A stretch of 64,000 nt of DNA from Bacillota bacterium (GTDB taxonomy: Bacteria; Bacillota; Clostridia; Acetivibrionales; DTU013), in contig JAEZCO010000032.1 in NCBI GenBank assembly GCA_023433505.1, positions 62,001 through 126,000 on the forward strand, in the 5' to 3' direction. The notes under the pieces are model-generated. The model was not told the DNA's origin, ran no database searches, and was given only the letters and a program-made list of their open reading frames with translations. Below, in pieces: positions 25,720 to 33,829 of this stretch; the first letter of the stretch is position 1; each line of letters begins with the position of its first letter. Both the position numbers and the translations under genes were made by a program.

Positions 25720-26907
25720 ATGAGCTTTTTATCTGAATTAGGCATGATATTAAGAAAGAATTTCCGCGATTATGGGATGTATATCGCACTGTTTGTAATC
25801 ATAGTGATATTTTCCATCCTGACCGATGCCTCTTTTATATCACCGGTCAATATTTCAAACCTGATTAATCAAACGGGGTACATAGCCGTCCTGGCAGTGG
25901 GTATGACTCTAATCATCATCATAAGGCACATCGACCTGTCCATCGGCTATCTGTCCGGTTTTTTAGGCGCCATGGCCGCTATTTTTCTTGAAGAATTGGG
26001 GATTCCGGCGCTGATTTCCATTTTGTTGGTCCTTGTTCTCGGAGCGGTTATTGGACTGTGTTATGGATTATTGGTGGCAAAGGTGAGTGTCCCTGCCTTT
26101 GTTGTAACTTTGGGAGGCATGATGCTGTTCCATGGGATGGAAATAAAGGTGACGGAGAATACGGGGACCATTTCCATAACCCACGAAGGGTTTAATGCAA
26201 TCGGTAATGATTTTATTCCGAGCTTTGGCATGATTGGGGGACTTAGCGCCTCTACGCTTATTTTAAGTTTGGTGGGTATCGTCGTATTGATTTATTTTCA
26301 ATTCAGAGAGAGGAAGACGAAAATCAAGTATAACTTTCAAGTGATATCCATGCCTTTCTTTATCATGAAGCTGATTTTGATGGTTGCCATCATAGCGGCA
26401 ATTTGTGTGATACTGGCGGGTAACAACGGCTTTTCCTGGACGCTGGTCATTATGGGTATTGTGGTGTTTGTCTACAATTTCATCATGAACAAGACTACTT
26501 TGGGAAGGCATATTTACGCTGTTGGGGGTAACCCGGAAGCTGCTGAGTTATCCGGCATCAGCGTTGCAAAAATTACGCTGATCGTATTTACTTCAATGAG
26601 TGCCCTGACAGCTCTTTCCGGCGTTCTTTACGCATCCAGGATGCAATCTGCGGCCCCCACAGGCGGGACGGGTTTTGAACTGCAGGCCATCGCTGCAGCT
26701 TTTATCGGAGGGGCTTCTCCAAACGGCGGTATCGGTAAGATAACAGGGTCTTTGATTGGAGCCCTGGTTATGGCCTCTCTTACAAACGGTATGAATCTAA
26801 TGAGTTTAGGCAGTTCCTATCAGTTTATTATTCAAGGGATCATACTGGTATTGGCTGTTATCTTTGATATTACAACACGTAATCAAAGTGTAAAAGTTAA
26901 AGCATAG
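25720..26907 (+). CDS. xylH: Sugar ABC transporter permease (XylH/MmsB type)
   Basis: 395 residues from ATG 25720, five bases after GGTGGAGG; a GTG at 25708 overlaps that site and is less likely. About ten helices of the BPD_transp_2 family: GMTLIIIIRHIDLSIGYLSGFLGAM, VSVPAFVVTLGGMMLFHG, YAVGGNPEAAELSGI and AAAFIGGASPNGGIGKI. It forms the channel for the XylF/XylG proteins. It converges with the regulator gene ending at 26914, with only 6 bp between. Confidence 0.9.
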   Translation: MSFLSELGMILRKNFRDYGMYIALFVIIVIFSILTDASFISPVNISNLINQTGYIAVLAVGMTLIIIIRHIDLSIGYLSGFLGAMAAIFLEELGIPALISILLVLVLGAVIGLCYGLLVAKVSVPAFVVTLGGMMLFHGMEIKVTENTGTISITHEGFNAIGNDFIPSFGMIGGLSASTLILSLVGIVVLIYFQFRERKTKIKYNFQVISMPFFIMKLILMVAIIAAICVILAGNNGFSWTLVIMGIVVFVYNFIMNKTTLGRHIYAVGGNPEAAELSGISVAKITLIVFTSMSALTALSGVLYASRMQSAAPTGGTGFELQAIAAAFIGGASPNGGIGKITGSLIGALVMASLTNGMNLMSLGSSYQFIIQGIILVLAVIFDITTRNQSVKVKA

Positions 26908-26913
26908 AATCTC

Positions 26914-28500
26914 TTACAGGGTACTTTTATATTGTGTGGGGGTCATGGACGTATACTTTTTAAATAGCTGGCTGAAATATTTCTCATCGTTGAAACCTAC
27001 TTTGTACGCAATTTCGTAGGTTTTCAACTGCATGTCCTTCATCAGCTCGCAGGCTTTCATTATTCGTACCTTGTGAAGGTAGTCGACAAAATTGATGCCC
27101 AGCTTTTGCTTGAAAAGGAGGCTTAAATAGCCGGATGTAATAAAGACGTTGCCTGCAACTGTTTCAAGGTTCAGGTCCTTGTTAAAGTTTTTGTCGATGA
27201 AGGCGACGGACTGTTCGATAATTTTATTGCTGTTCATCTTATTACCCAATTTCCGGCACAGGGCGCCGGATAATTCGGTGAGCCTTGCCTCCAATAGTGA
27301 CAGTGAATTGCATTTTAAAAAGCTGCTGATGGATAGCTGGAAGTTGCCGAAAATATCTTCGGTGTCGATGTTTTTTTCAATGCAAAGATGGTAAAGCGAC
27401 ATCATTAGCGCCAGACTGGATTTGAGGAGGAGGTCCTTTGAAAAATTGGCCCTTCCCAGGACAGTAAAAAAGTCCCTGAGCTTTCCTTCCACATTCTCCG
27501 GTTTTCCGGAAACAACGGCGTTAAGTATTTCCGCTTCCTCGTGCACCGGGTAATCCGACTGGCAGGAATCAAATTCCTTGATATCTTCATATTTTATGAC
27601 AGCGTTGCCTCCCGTTGAAAAAGTAGCCTCTATGGATTTTAGCGCCTCGGCATAGGAGACAGGCAGGTTTTCTACGTTCCTGCATTTGCCTCCTATTCCT
27701 ATGGAAACAGTAAACCGCATAAATTTCCGGACATATTCCCTGACCTCGTCAAAAAGCTCATAGATAGGGCCGTAATTTCCATTATTGTAGATTGCGATGA
27801 TTTCATCATTGCTCTGGATAATCTCGCATTTGAGCGCGGCTGAAAGAATTTCGCCGGCGATATTTTTGACTGCAAATTTGAATAATTCATCGTCGTCGCT
27901 TGAACTCCACCCGGTATAATCGGGAGAATCATCGATTTTGATCACTGCGGCTGATATATCCGCATCGTTCAGATTAATCCCATAAAGCCTGGCGTTTTCA
28001 GAAAAGTTGAGCTTCTGTCTGCCGCCGCTTCTTAACAGCTTAGTGAGATATATTTCCTTAAGCAGCGGAAGGCTTTCATTAAACCGGATTTTCAGGCCCT
28101 GCAGCAAAGTATCCTTTCCCAGCTCTTCTTCCACCTGTGCTTTGACCTTTAGGACAGTCGAAAGTATTTCTTCGGGCTGGCAGGGTTTGAGAAGAAAATC
28201 GGAAGCGCCGTTTTTTATTGCTGTCTGCGCATAGGAAAAGTGGTCGTATCCGCTCAAAATGATGGTCTTTATCCCGTAGCGGTGCCGGTTGATATGCTCC
28301 AGTACCTGAAGGCCGCCCAGTACAGGCATTCTTATGTCCAACAGGACGATTTCGGGATGGAGCTGCTCGATTTTTTCAATGGTTTCCTTCCCGTTCCCGG
28401 CAAGGCCGCAGATGTGTATGCCATTTTCCTCCCATTTTATCGTGTTCAGGATGCCCATCCTGATTTCTTCCTCATCATCGGCAATCAAAAGGTTAAGCAT
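26914..28500 (-). CDS. YesN-type response regulator (AraC output), second sugar system
   Basis: 528 residues: receiver with D55 in IVLLDIRMPVLGGLQV, linker with LPVSYAEALKSI, and a C-terminal AraC domain (NLETVAGNVFITSGYLSLLFK and YEIAYKVGFNDEKYFSQLFKKYT). The ATG at 28500 lies 6 bases after GGAGG; an ATG at 28506 touches that site and is unlikely to be used. It overlaps the kinase gene by 8 bp. It should activate the divergent transporter genes at 30.6-33.8 kb. Confidence 0.92.
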   Translation of the reverse strand: MLNLLIADDEEEIRMGILNTIKWEENGIHICGLAGNGKETIEKIEQLHPEIVLLDIRMPVLGGLQVLEHINRHRYGIKTIILSGYDHFSYAQTAIKNGASDFLLKPCQPEEILSTVLKVKAQVEEELGKDTLLQGLKIRFNESLPLLKEIYLTKLLRSGGRQKLNFSENARLYGINLNDADISAAVIKIDDSPDYTGWSSSDDDELFKFAVKNIAGEILSAALKCEIIQSNDEIIAIYNNGNYGPIYELFDEVREYVRKFMRFTVSIGIGGKCRNVENLPVSYAEALKSIEATFSTGGNAVIKYEDIKEFDSCQSDYPVHEEAEILNAVVSGKPENVEGKLRDFFTVLGRANFSKDLLLKSSLALMMSLYHLCIEKNIDTEDIFGNFQLSISSFLKCNSLSLLEARLTELSGALCRKLGNKMNSNKIIEQSVAFIDKNFNKDLNLETVAGNVFITSGYLSLLFKQKLGINFVDYLHKVRIMKACELMKDMQLKTYEIAYKVGFNDEKYFSQLFKKYTSMTPTQYKSTL

Positions 28501-30325
28501 CGCCATCCTCCTTCAGATTCCTGGTTTCCCTGACAGGCAGTACGATTTCCACACGGGTCCCTTTCCCGGGCAGGCTCGTGAATACAAGCTTATACTCCTC
28601 CCTGTACAGGATTTCCAGCCGTTCTTTTACATTCCTGACTGCGTACCCTCCGGTATAGGCCGTATCAGCAATATTACCACTATCATCCGGCGCAAAGATC
28701 TTTTCGATTTGTTGAGCATCCATCCCTACGCCGTTGTCTTCGACAATGAAATGCAGCCTGTCGCCATTTAAAAATCCTTGGATGCTGACGATCCCGCCTT
28801 CTGCCTTTCCCTCGATTCCATGGCGGATGGAGTTTTCAACAAAGGGCTGCAGGATTAGCTTCGGCAGGGTATAAGTCAATATATTTTCTTCGATGCCGAT
28901 GGTATAGTTCAATTTGCTCTTGAAGCGTACCTTCTGAAGGATGAGATAGTGCTCCAGCAGTTCCTTTTCCATTGCAACAAGGGTCATTTCCTTCCCCCGG
29001 TTCAAGCTGAGCCTGAAAAATTTTGACAGTGAGTACACCATATCACTGATTTCATTGTCGTTCCTGGTTTTGGCCTTCCAGAATATAGTGTCAAGGGTAT
29101 TGTAGAGAAAGTGAGGGTTTATCTGCGCCTGAAGCGCATTGAGCTCGGCTTCCCTTTCCTTGATCTGGAGTATGTAGGCTTTGTTTATCAATTCTTTTAT
29201 GCTAAACACCATTCGGTTATACCCCTCGCCCAGTTGACCGATTTCGTCCTTATACGTGAATTCGACCCTTTCGTCGAAATTGCCCTGCTGAAACCGTTTC
29301 ATGGATTTCAGAAGCTTTTTGACAGGAGCCGTAAGAAATGAAAGCATAAGCATCATCAAGGGCATGGAGAATACAAGACATAGGGCGATTATAAAAAGAG
29401 TGAAGGTCTTTACGGAATTGACCTGCTTGCTTAATATGTTGACCGGGACGGCATAAAAGGTCCTCCAGCCGCTGTCTGTTTTGCTGTAAGTAACAAGATA
29501 TTGCAAACCGCCTATGGTGTCTATTATATATCCTTCGCTACTTTTCAAAGCTTCCCGGTAAAACACCTGCTTTTTATAATCGGAGCTTACCAGGCTTACG
29601 CCTGCATTTGAGAGGATATTTCCCGATTCGTCGACAATCAGCATTCCATCATTTTCATTCTGAAGGTTTCTCATGCAGATATCCTGCAGGACATTTTCAT
29701 TGATAAACATGAAAAGAAAGCCTACCTGCCTGTAAAACGAATAGTCCTTTATCATCCTGCAGACCCCGATTTTTGGGTATGTACTGTTTTGAATGAACAG
29801 GCCGTTATACTCAAGCATGGGAAACCAGAAGGGAGTGCCATTGAGTTTCACTGCGTTTTTATAAACGGTGCTCTGCTTTATTTTCGTCAGGGGCTGTGTT
29901 CCATAACTCAAATCAGTGAATTCGTAGTATACCGGCGTGTCATTGTTACTGTAAAGGATCAGGCTGCTGATATAACTTTTGGCTGCAATCAGGTTAATGA
30001 TGAATCTTAGGGAATTAAGGGAAGTGATATCGTTTTCCGAAACAGTATAGCCGCTGTTGTTTGAATTCTGCAAGAGGGCCTGTACATTGTCGTCTATGCA
30101 GATATATGTCGATATGTCCTCAATATCCTGTTTCATAAAATCCAGGTTGCTGTTTATCTGCTTGACTACGCTCAGATTGGCTGAACTCACTCTGCTTATC
30201 ACATAGCTCTCGGATGTCCTGGTCGTATAGGAGCCAAGGGCAAAAGCCACAATAATGATTATTATGTAGAAGGCTACAAGTATTTTATATTTAATGCTCA
30301 GGTTATAATAAAATTTCAACAACAA
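28493..30325 (-). CDS. YesM-type sensor histidine kinase, second sugar system
   Basis: 610 residues: helix at about 15-35, a dCache-like extracellular sensor to about 300, helix at about 305-330, HAMP, then LQAQINPHFLYNTLDTIFWKA with the phospho-histidine and a HATPase domain with VEDNGVGMD and GGYAVRNVKERLEILY. First gene of the YesM-YesN operon, divergent from the solute-binding protein gene 243 bp away. Confidence 0.93.
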   Translation of the reverse strand: MLLKFYYNLSIKYKILVAFYIIIIIVAFALGSYTTRTSESYVISRVSSANLSVVKQINSNLDFMKQDIEDISTYICIDDNVQALLQNSNNSGYTVSENDITSLNSLRFIINLIAAKSYISSLILYSNNDTPVYYEFTDLSYGTQPLTKIKQSTVYKNAVKLNGTPFWFPMLEYNGLFIQNSTYPKIGVCRMIKDYSFYRQVGFLFMFINENVLQDICMRNLQNENDGMLIVDESGNILSNAGVSLVSSDYKKQVFYREALKSSEGYIIDTIGGLQYLVTYSKTDSGWRTFYAVPVNILSKQVNSVKTFTLFIIALCLVFSMPLMMLMLSFLTAPVKKLLKSMKRFQQGNFDERVEFTYKDEIGQLGEGYNRMVFSIKELINKAYILQIKEREAELNALQAQINPHFLYNTLDTIFWKAKTRNDNEISDMVYSLSKFFRLSLNRGKEMTLVAMEKELLEHYLILQKVRFKSKLNYTIGIEENILTYTLPKLILQPFVENSIRHGIEGKAEGGIVSIQGFLNGDRLHFIVEDNGVGMDAQQIEKIFAPDDSGNIADTAYTGGYAVRNVKERLEILYREEYKLVFTSLPGKGTRVEIVLPVRETRNLKEDGDA

Positions 30326-30522
30326 AGCATATATCCCCTATTATACAAATACCTGGGAAAATATTCGACACAAAACCGGAAAAACCCTTTATATTTCTAA
30401 AAAAAGCAAACCTTAAGCCTTTTGGTCCTTGCATGCAAAAACCGGCAATTGTTAAAAACTTAAGGTCTGTGAAATTTCAAACCATTTTGTGATTTTGCAT
30501 ACTAAAAAGTAAATTAATGGAT

Positions 30523-30531
30523 TGCTATAAT
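30523..30531 (+). promoter_or_regulatory. extended -10 promoter of the second sugar transporter
   Basis: TGCTATAAT lies 38 bp before the solute-binding protein start. The 30326-30568 region also holds CCTTAAG and CTTAAGG arms about 50 bp apart and the palindromes TTGCATGCAA and TGAAATTTCA, possible binding sites for the YesN regulator. Confidence 0.5.
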
Positions 30532-30568
30532 GAAACTATGTTAAAATTATTTTACAAGGAGGCAGTTT

Positions 30569-31864
30569 ATGAAAAAATCTTTAGCGATTGTCCTAAGTAT
30601 TATGTTTGCGCTTGTTTTTGCATTACCCGGTGCTGCAGCTACAACAAAGAGCCCTGCTAAGGTAACCATCAAGTTTTTCTCAAACCTTCCCGACAGGAAA
30701 GCAAATCAGGGCCTTCTGGAACAGAAGATGATCGACAGCTACCTTAAGGCAAACCCGAATGTGAAGATACAGCTGGAAGCATTGCAGGATGAGCCTTATA
30801 AACAGAAATTCAAGGCTTACACAGCATCAAATTCAATCCCGGATGTTTACAGTGTATGGGGACAGCCGTCTTTCTTCGTACCTGTCATGAAAAACGGACT
30901 TGCCGCAGAATTGAAATTGAAGGATTATGACAGCTATGGGTTCTTCCCCGGCTCATTGAACGGCTTCAGCTATAACGGCAAATTGTACGGCCTGCCGAGA
31001 AATACCGATGAAATGGTGATCTTCTATAATAAGGACATATTTGCAAAGAACAATATAACCATTCCGACAACTTTTTCGCAGTTGATCGATATTTCCAAAA
31101 AACTCAGGGCAAACGGCATCATCCCTTGTGCAGTAAACGGCAAGGAAAAATGGACGCTGGCCATACTGTACCATGACCTAGCTTTAAAGATCAGCGGAGA
31201 CGTCAAGCTTATCCCCAATGCAGTCAATAAAAAAGTTTCATTTGCAAAGAACGCAGACCTGAAAGAAGCTGCGAAACAGTTCAAGGCGCTGATGGATACG
31301 AAATTCTTCCAGGACTCCTTTACTTCCGCTGATTACGGCGCAGGCAAAAACCTCTTCACACAGGGCAAAGCTGCCATGTTCTATATGGGTTCCTGGGAAA
31401 TGGGCATGATTGCCGACACACAGATACCGGAAGATTTAAGGAAAAACCTGGGTGTCATGAAATTTCCGGCGGTTGACGGCGGCAAAGGAAAGATAACGGA
31501 TGAAATGGCCTGGAACGGCGGCGGACATGCGATTGCGGCCAAATCTAAAGTGAAGTCCGAAGCATTGAAATTACTGAATTACATTTATAAACCCGACAAC
31601 TGGGCAAAGAATGCCTGGCAGATGGGCGTGTGCATGCCGGCCCAGAAGTTCGAAACCTATATGACAGGCAAAGAAACCGATGTTCAGAAGGATATTGTCA
31701 AAATATTGAACAGTGCAACCTCGTTGAGCGGCGTAACCATGAACGACCTCGGACTGCCGTCCTTCAAGACCGACAGTGAAAACCTGTGCCAGCAGCTGGC
31801 AGCCGGTATGATGACGCCCGAAAAGTTCCTGGAAGCGCTGGATAAGGCCGCATCCAAGAATTAA
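30569..31864 (+). CDS. ABC sugar-binding protein (extracellular, SBP family 1)
   Basis: 431 residues: signal peptide MKKSLAIVLSIMFALVFALP ending near AAA, then a type-1 binding fold with DVYSVWGQPSFFVPVMKNGL, LYGLPRNTDEMVIFYNKDIF, GKAAMFYMGSWEMGMI and WNGGGHAIAAKSK. It binds an oligo- or monosaccharide and works with the two permeases that follow. No cysteine at the cleavage region, so anchoring as a lipoprotein is not supported. RBS AAGGAGG. Confidence 0.92.
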   Translation: MKKSLAIVLSIMFALVFALPGAAATTKSPAKVTIKFFSNLPDRKANQGLLEQKMIDSYLKANPNVKIQLEALQDEPYKQKFKAYTASNSIPDVYSVWGQPSFFVPVMKNGLAAELKLKDYDSYGFFPGSLNGFSYNGKLYGLPRNTDEMVIFYNKDIFAKNNITIPTTFSQLIDISKKLRANGIIPCAVNGKEKWTLAILYHDLALKISGDVKLIPNAVNKKVSFAKNADLKEAAKQFKALMDTKFFQDSFTSADYGAGKNLFTQGKAAMFYMGSWEMGMIADTQIPEDLRKNLGVMKFPAVDGGKGKITDEMAWNGGGHAIAAKSKVKSEALKLLNYIYKPDNWAKNAWQMGVCMPAQKFETYMTGKETDVQKDIVKILNSATSLSGVTMNDLGLPSFKTDSENLCQQLAAGMMTPEKFLEALDKAASKN

Positions 31865-31877
31865 ATAGACTCTGGAT

Positions 31878-31909
31878 GGAGCAGGAAAAAGATCAGCTTT
31901 TCCTGCTCC
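31878..31909 (+). terminator. strong hairpin after the binding-protein gene
   Basis: GGAGCAGGAAAA pairs perfectly over 12 bp with TTTTCCTGCTCC around an 8-nt loop. The following run is GGTTTCC, not a pure T run, so it probably stabilises the 3' end of the abundant binding-protein message more than it terminates. Confidence 0.7.
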
Positions 31910-32017
31910 GGTTTCCTTAATGCAGAGTGTGGTCAACATAATTGATCAACTGAGTTCAAGCGCATACTATATGGCAAAATCCACCATGGTCACATCTATT
32001 TTAAATAATCCACTAAG

Positions 32018-32038
32018 GCAGAGTAATACTCTGCTTTT
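32018..32038 (+). terminator. attenuator-like hairpin before the permease genes
   Basis: GCAGAGT and ACTCTGC form a 7-bp stem with a 3-nt loop and four T residues after it, 18 bp before the permease start codon. With the 31878 hairpin it should lower permease expression relative to the binding protein. Confidence 0.6.
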
Positions 32039-32055
32039 GTGATAAGGGTGATTCT

Positions 32056-32943
32056 ATGAATAAAGCGCTCAGCAACAAACTGGTTATTTTTTCGCTTGTA
32101 CTGCCGGGAATATTGGTTTTCTTTTTTGCCACCCTTTCTCCCATCATACTGAGTGCTTACTTCGGTATGACAGATTTTTCAGGGATTGGCATCCCGGCGT
32201 TTATCGGACTTTCGAACTTTATCAACATACTGATAAACGACCCTACTTTTTACAGATCGCTTCTGAATTCCATGCTGCTAGGACTGGGCTTTATCATTAT
32301 CCAGCATCCGCTTGCAATGACGTTTGCAATTTTTCTTGACCGGCTGGGGGGAAAGAGGGAAAAGTTCTTCAGGACGGTGTATTTTATACCCTGCGTCATA
32401 TCCGTCGTTGTCACCTGTTCAATGTGGGTCAATATCTTCAACCCGGATTATGGGGTGCTGAACAAAGTACTTGACATGCTCGGGCTCGGCTTTTTAAAAC
32501 AGCAATGGCTGGGCGATCCCCGGATTGCAATTTGGTCCATTCTGGTGATTTGCATGTGGCAGGGCTTCGGGTGGGCTATGTTAATATACTACTCGGCGTT
32601 GAAGGGGATTTCCGAGGATTTGTATGAAGCTGCAAGGATTGACGGGTCAACAGGTTTCCATATGTATACAAGGATAACGCTTCCGCTGCTCAAGCCCGTC
32701 ATTAAGGTGAATGTCACTCTTGCAATGATTTCGGCGCTCAAACAGATGGAAACGATTTATTTGACAACAAACGGCGGTCCCGGGGACAGTACCATGTTCC
32801 TGGCGAATTACCTTTACATAAAAGCCTTCAACTCAAATGAATTCGGTTACGGGAATGCAATTTCCGTATTGTTTGTGGCAGTTTGCATCCTTCTGACGCT
32901 GCTGTTCAACAAAGTGATTAATACCGACAACAGTGACTATTAG
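32056..32943 (+). CDS. Carbohydrate ABC permease, MalF type
   Basis: 295 residues with six helices. The EAA loop reads DLYEAARIDGSTGFHMYTRITLPLLKPVI in outline, and LTNGGPGDSTMFLANYLY is a family marker. It pairs with the next gene, whose frame overlaps its stop codon region. No ATPase gene is linked. Confidence 0.92.
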   Translation: MNKALSNKLVIFSLVLPGILVFFFATLSPIILSAYFGMTDFSGIGIPAFIGLSNFINILINDPTFYRSLLNSMLLGLGFIIIQHPLAMTFAIFLDRLGGKREKFFRTVYFIPCVISVVVTCSMWVNIFNPDYGVLNKVLDMLGLGFLKQQWLGDPRIAIWSILVICMWQGFGWAMLIYYSALKGISEDLYEAARIDGSTGFHMYTRITLPLLKPVIKVNVTLAMISALKQMETIYLTTNGGPGDSTMFLANYLYIKAFNSNEFGYGNAISVLFVAVCILLTLLFNKVINTDNSDY

Positions 32944-32954
32944 TGGAGGAAAAG

Positions 32955-33797
32955 ATGGAAAAGAACGTAAAGCAAATAAATATATCCAATAAGATTATCT
33001 TATTCATCATGTCGGTATTTGCCATAGTCCAAATATTCCCGTTGATCTGGCTGGTTGATTTTTCACTTTGCCAGAACAGCGATTTTTATGTATCAAACAT
33101 ATTGATATGGCCAGACCCTCCGCAATTTGAGAATTATTGGGTTGCATGGACGGACGGAGAGGTGGGCAGATTTCTGATCAACAGCATCATCGTCACAGGT
33201 TTGTCCATCGCATTGACGGTCGTACTGTCTTTAATGCTGAGCTACGCCTTTGTCAGGATGAAATGGAAATATAGCGGGATCACCATGGGGATTTTGATGC
33301 TTGGAATGATGATTCCGATTCATGCCACTTTACTCCCTAATTTTTTCACATTTCAATATTTACACCTTATTGATACCTATCAAGGCCTCATTATCCCCTA
33401 TGTTGCTGTTTCACTGCCCCAAGGGATTTTCCTGCTGTCCGGCTTCCTCAAAACCCTGCAGCGTTCCATTGAGGAATCTGCCATTATGGATGGCTGCAGC
33501 ATATACGGCATCATATTCAGGATAGTCCTGCCCATGATAAAGCCTGCTGTAGTCACAGTAGCAATAATGACCTTCTTCAACTGCTGGAATGAATTCATCA
33601 TGGCTGTAACCTACCTTACGAAAAACGATTTCAGGACGCTTCCGTTTTCGGTGCTGAATTTTGCCGGACAATACTCCTCGGATTATTCCAAACAGTTTGC
33701 AGTAATGACGCTTACAGCCATTCCTGCTATAGCTGTGTATTTCTTGCTGAACGAACAGATTACAAAAGGTATAACAATGGGGGCCGTTAAAGGCTAG
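32955..33797 (+). CDS. Carbohydrate ABC permease, MalG type
   Basis: 280 residues from ATG 32955, which follows GTGGAGGAAAAG; the GTG at 32943 lies inside that site. Six helices, EAA loop ESAIMDGCSIYGIIFRIVLP, and the terminal ITKGITMGAVKG. Forms the heterodimeric channel with the MalF-type protein. Confidence 0.92.
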   Translation: MEKNVKQINISNKIILFIMSVFAIVQIFPLIWLVDFSLCQNSDFYVSNILIWPDPPQFENYWVAWTDGEVGRFLINSIIVTGLSIALTVVLSLMLSYAFVRMKWKYSGITMGILMLGMMIPIHATLLPNFFTFQYLHLIDTYQGLIIPYVAVSLPQGIFLLSGFLKTLQRSIEESAIMDGCSIYGIIFRIVLPMIKPAVVTVAIMTFFNCWNEFIMAVTYLTKNDFRTLPFSVLNFAGQYSSDYSKQFAVMTLTAIPAIAVYFLLNEQITKGITMGAVKG

Positions 33798-33829
33798 CGC
33801 GAGAATAACAATTTATCTGCCAGATCCCG

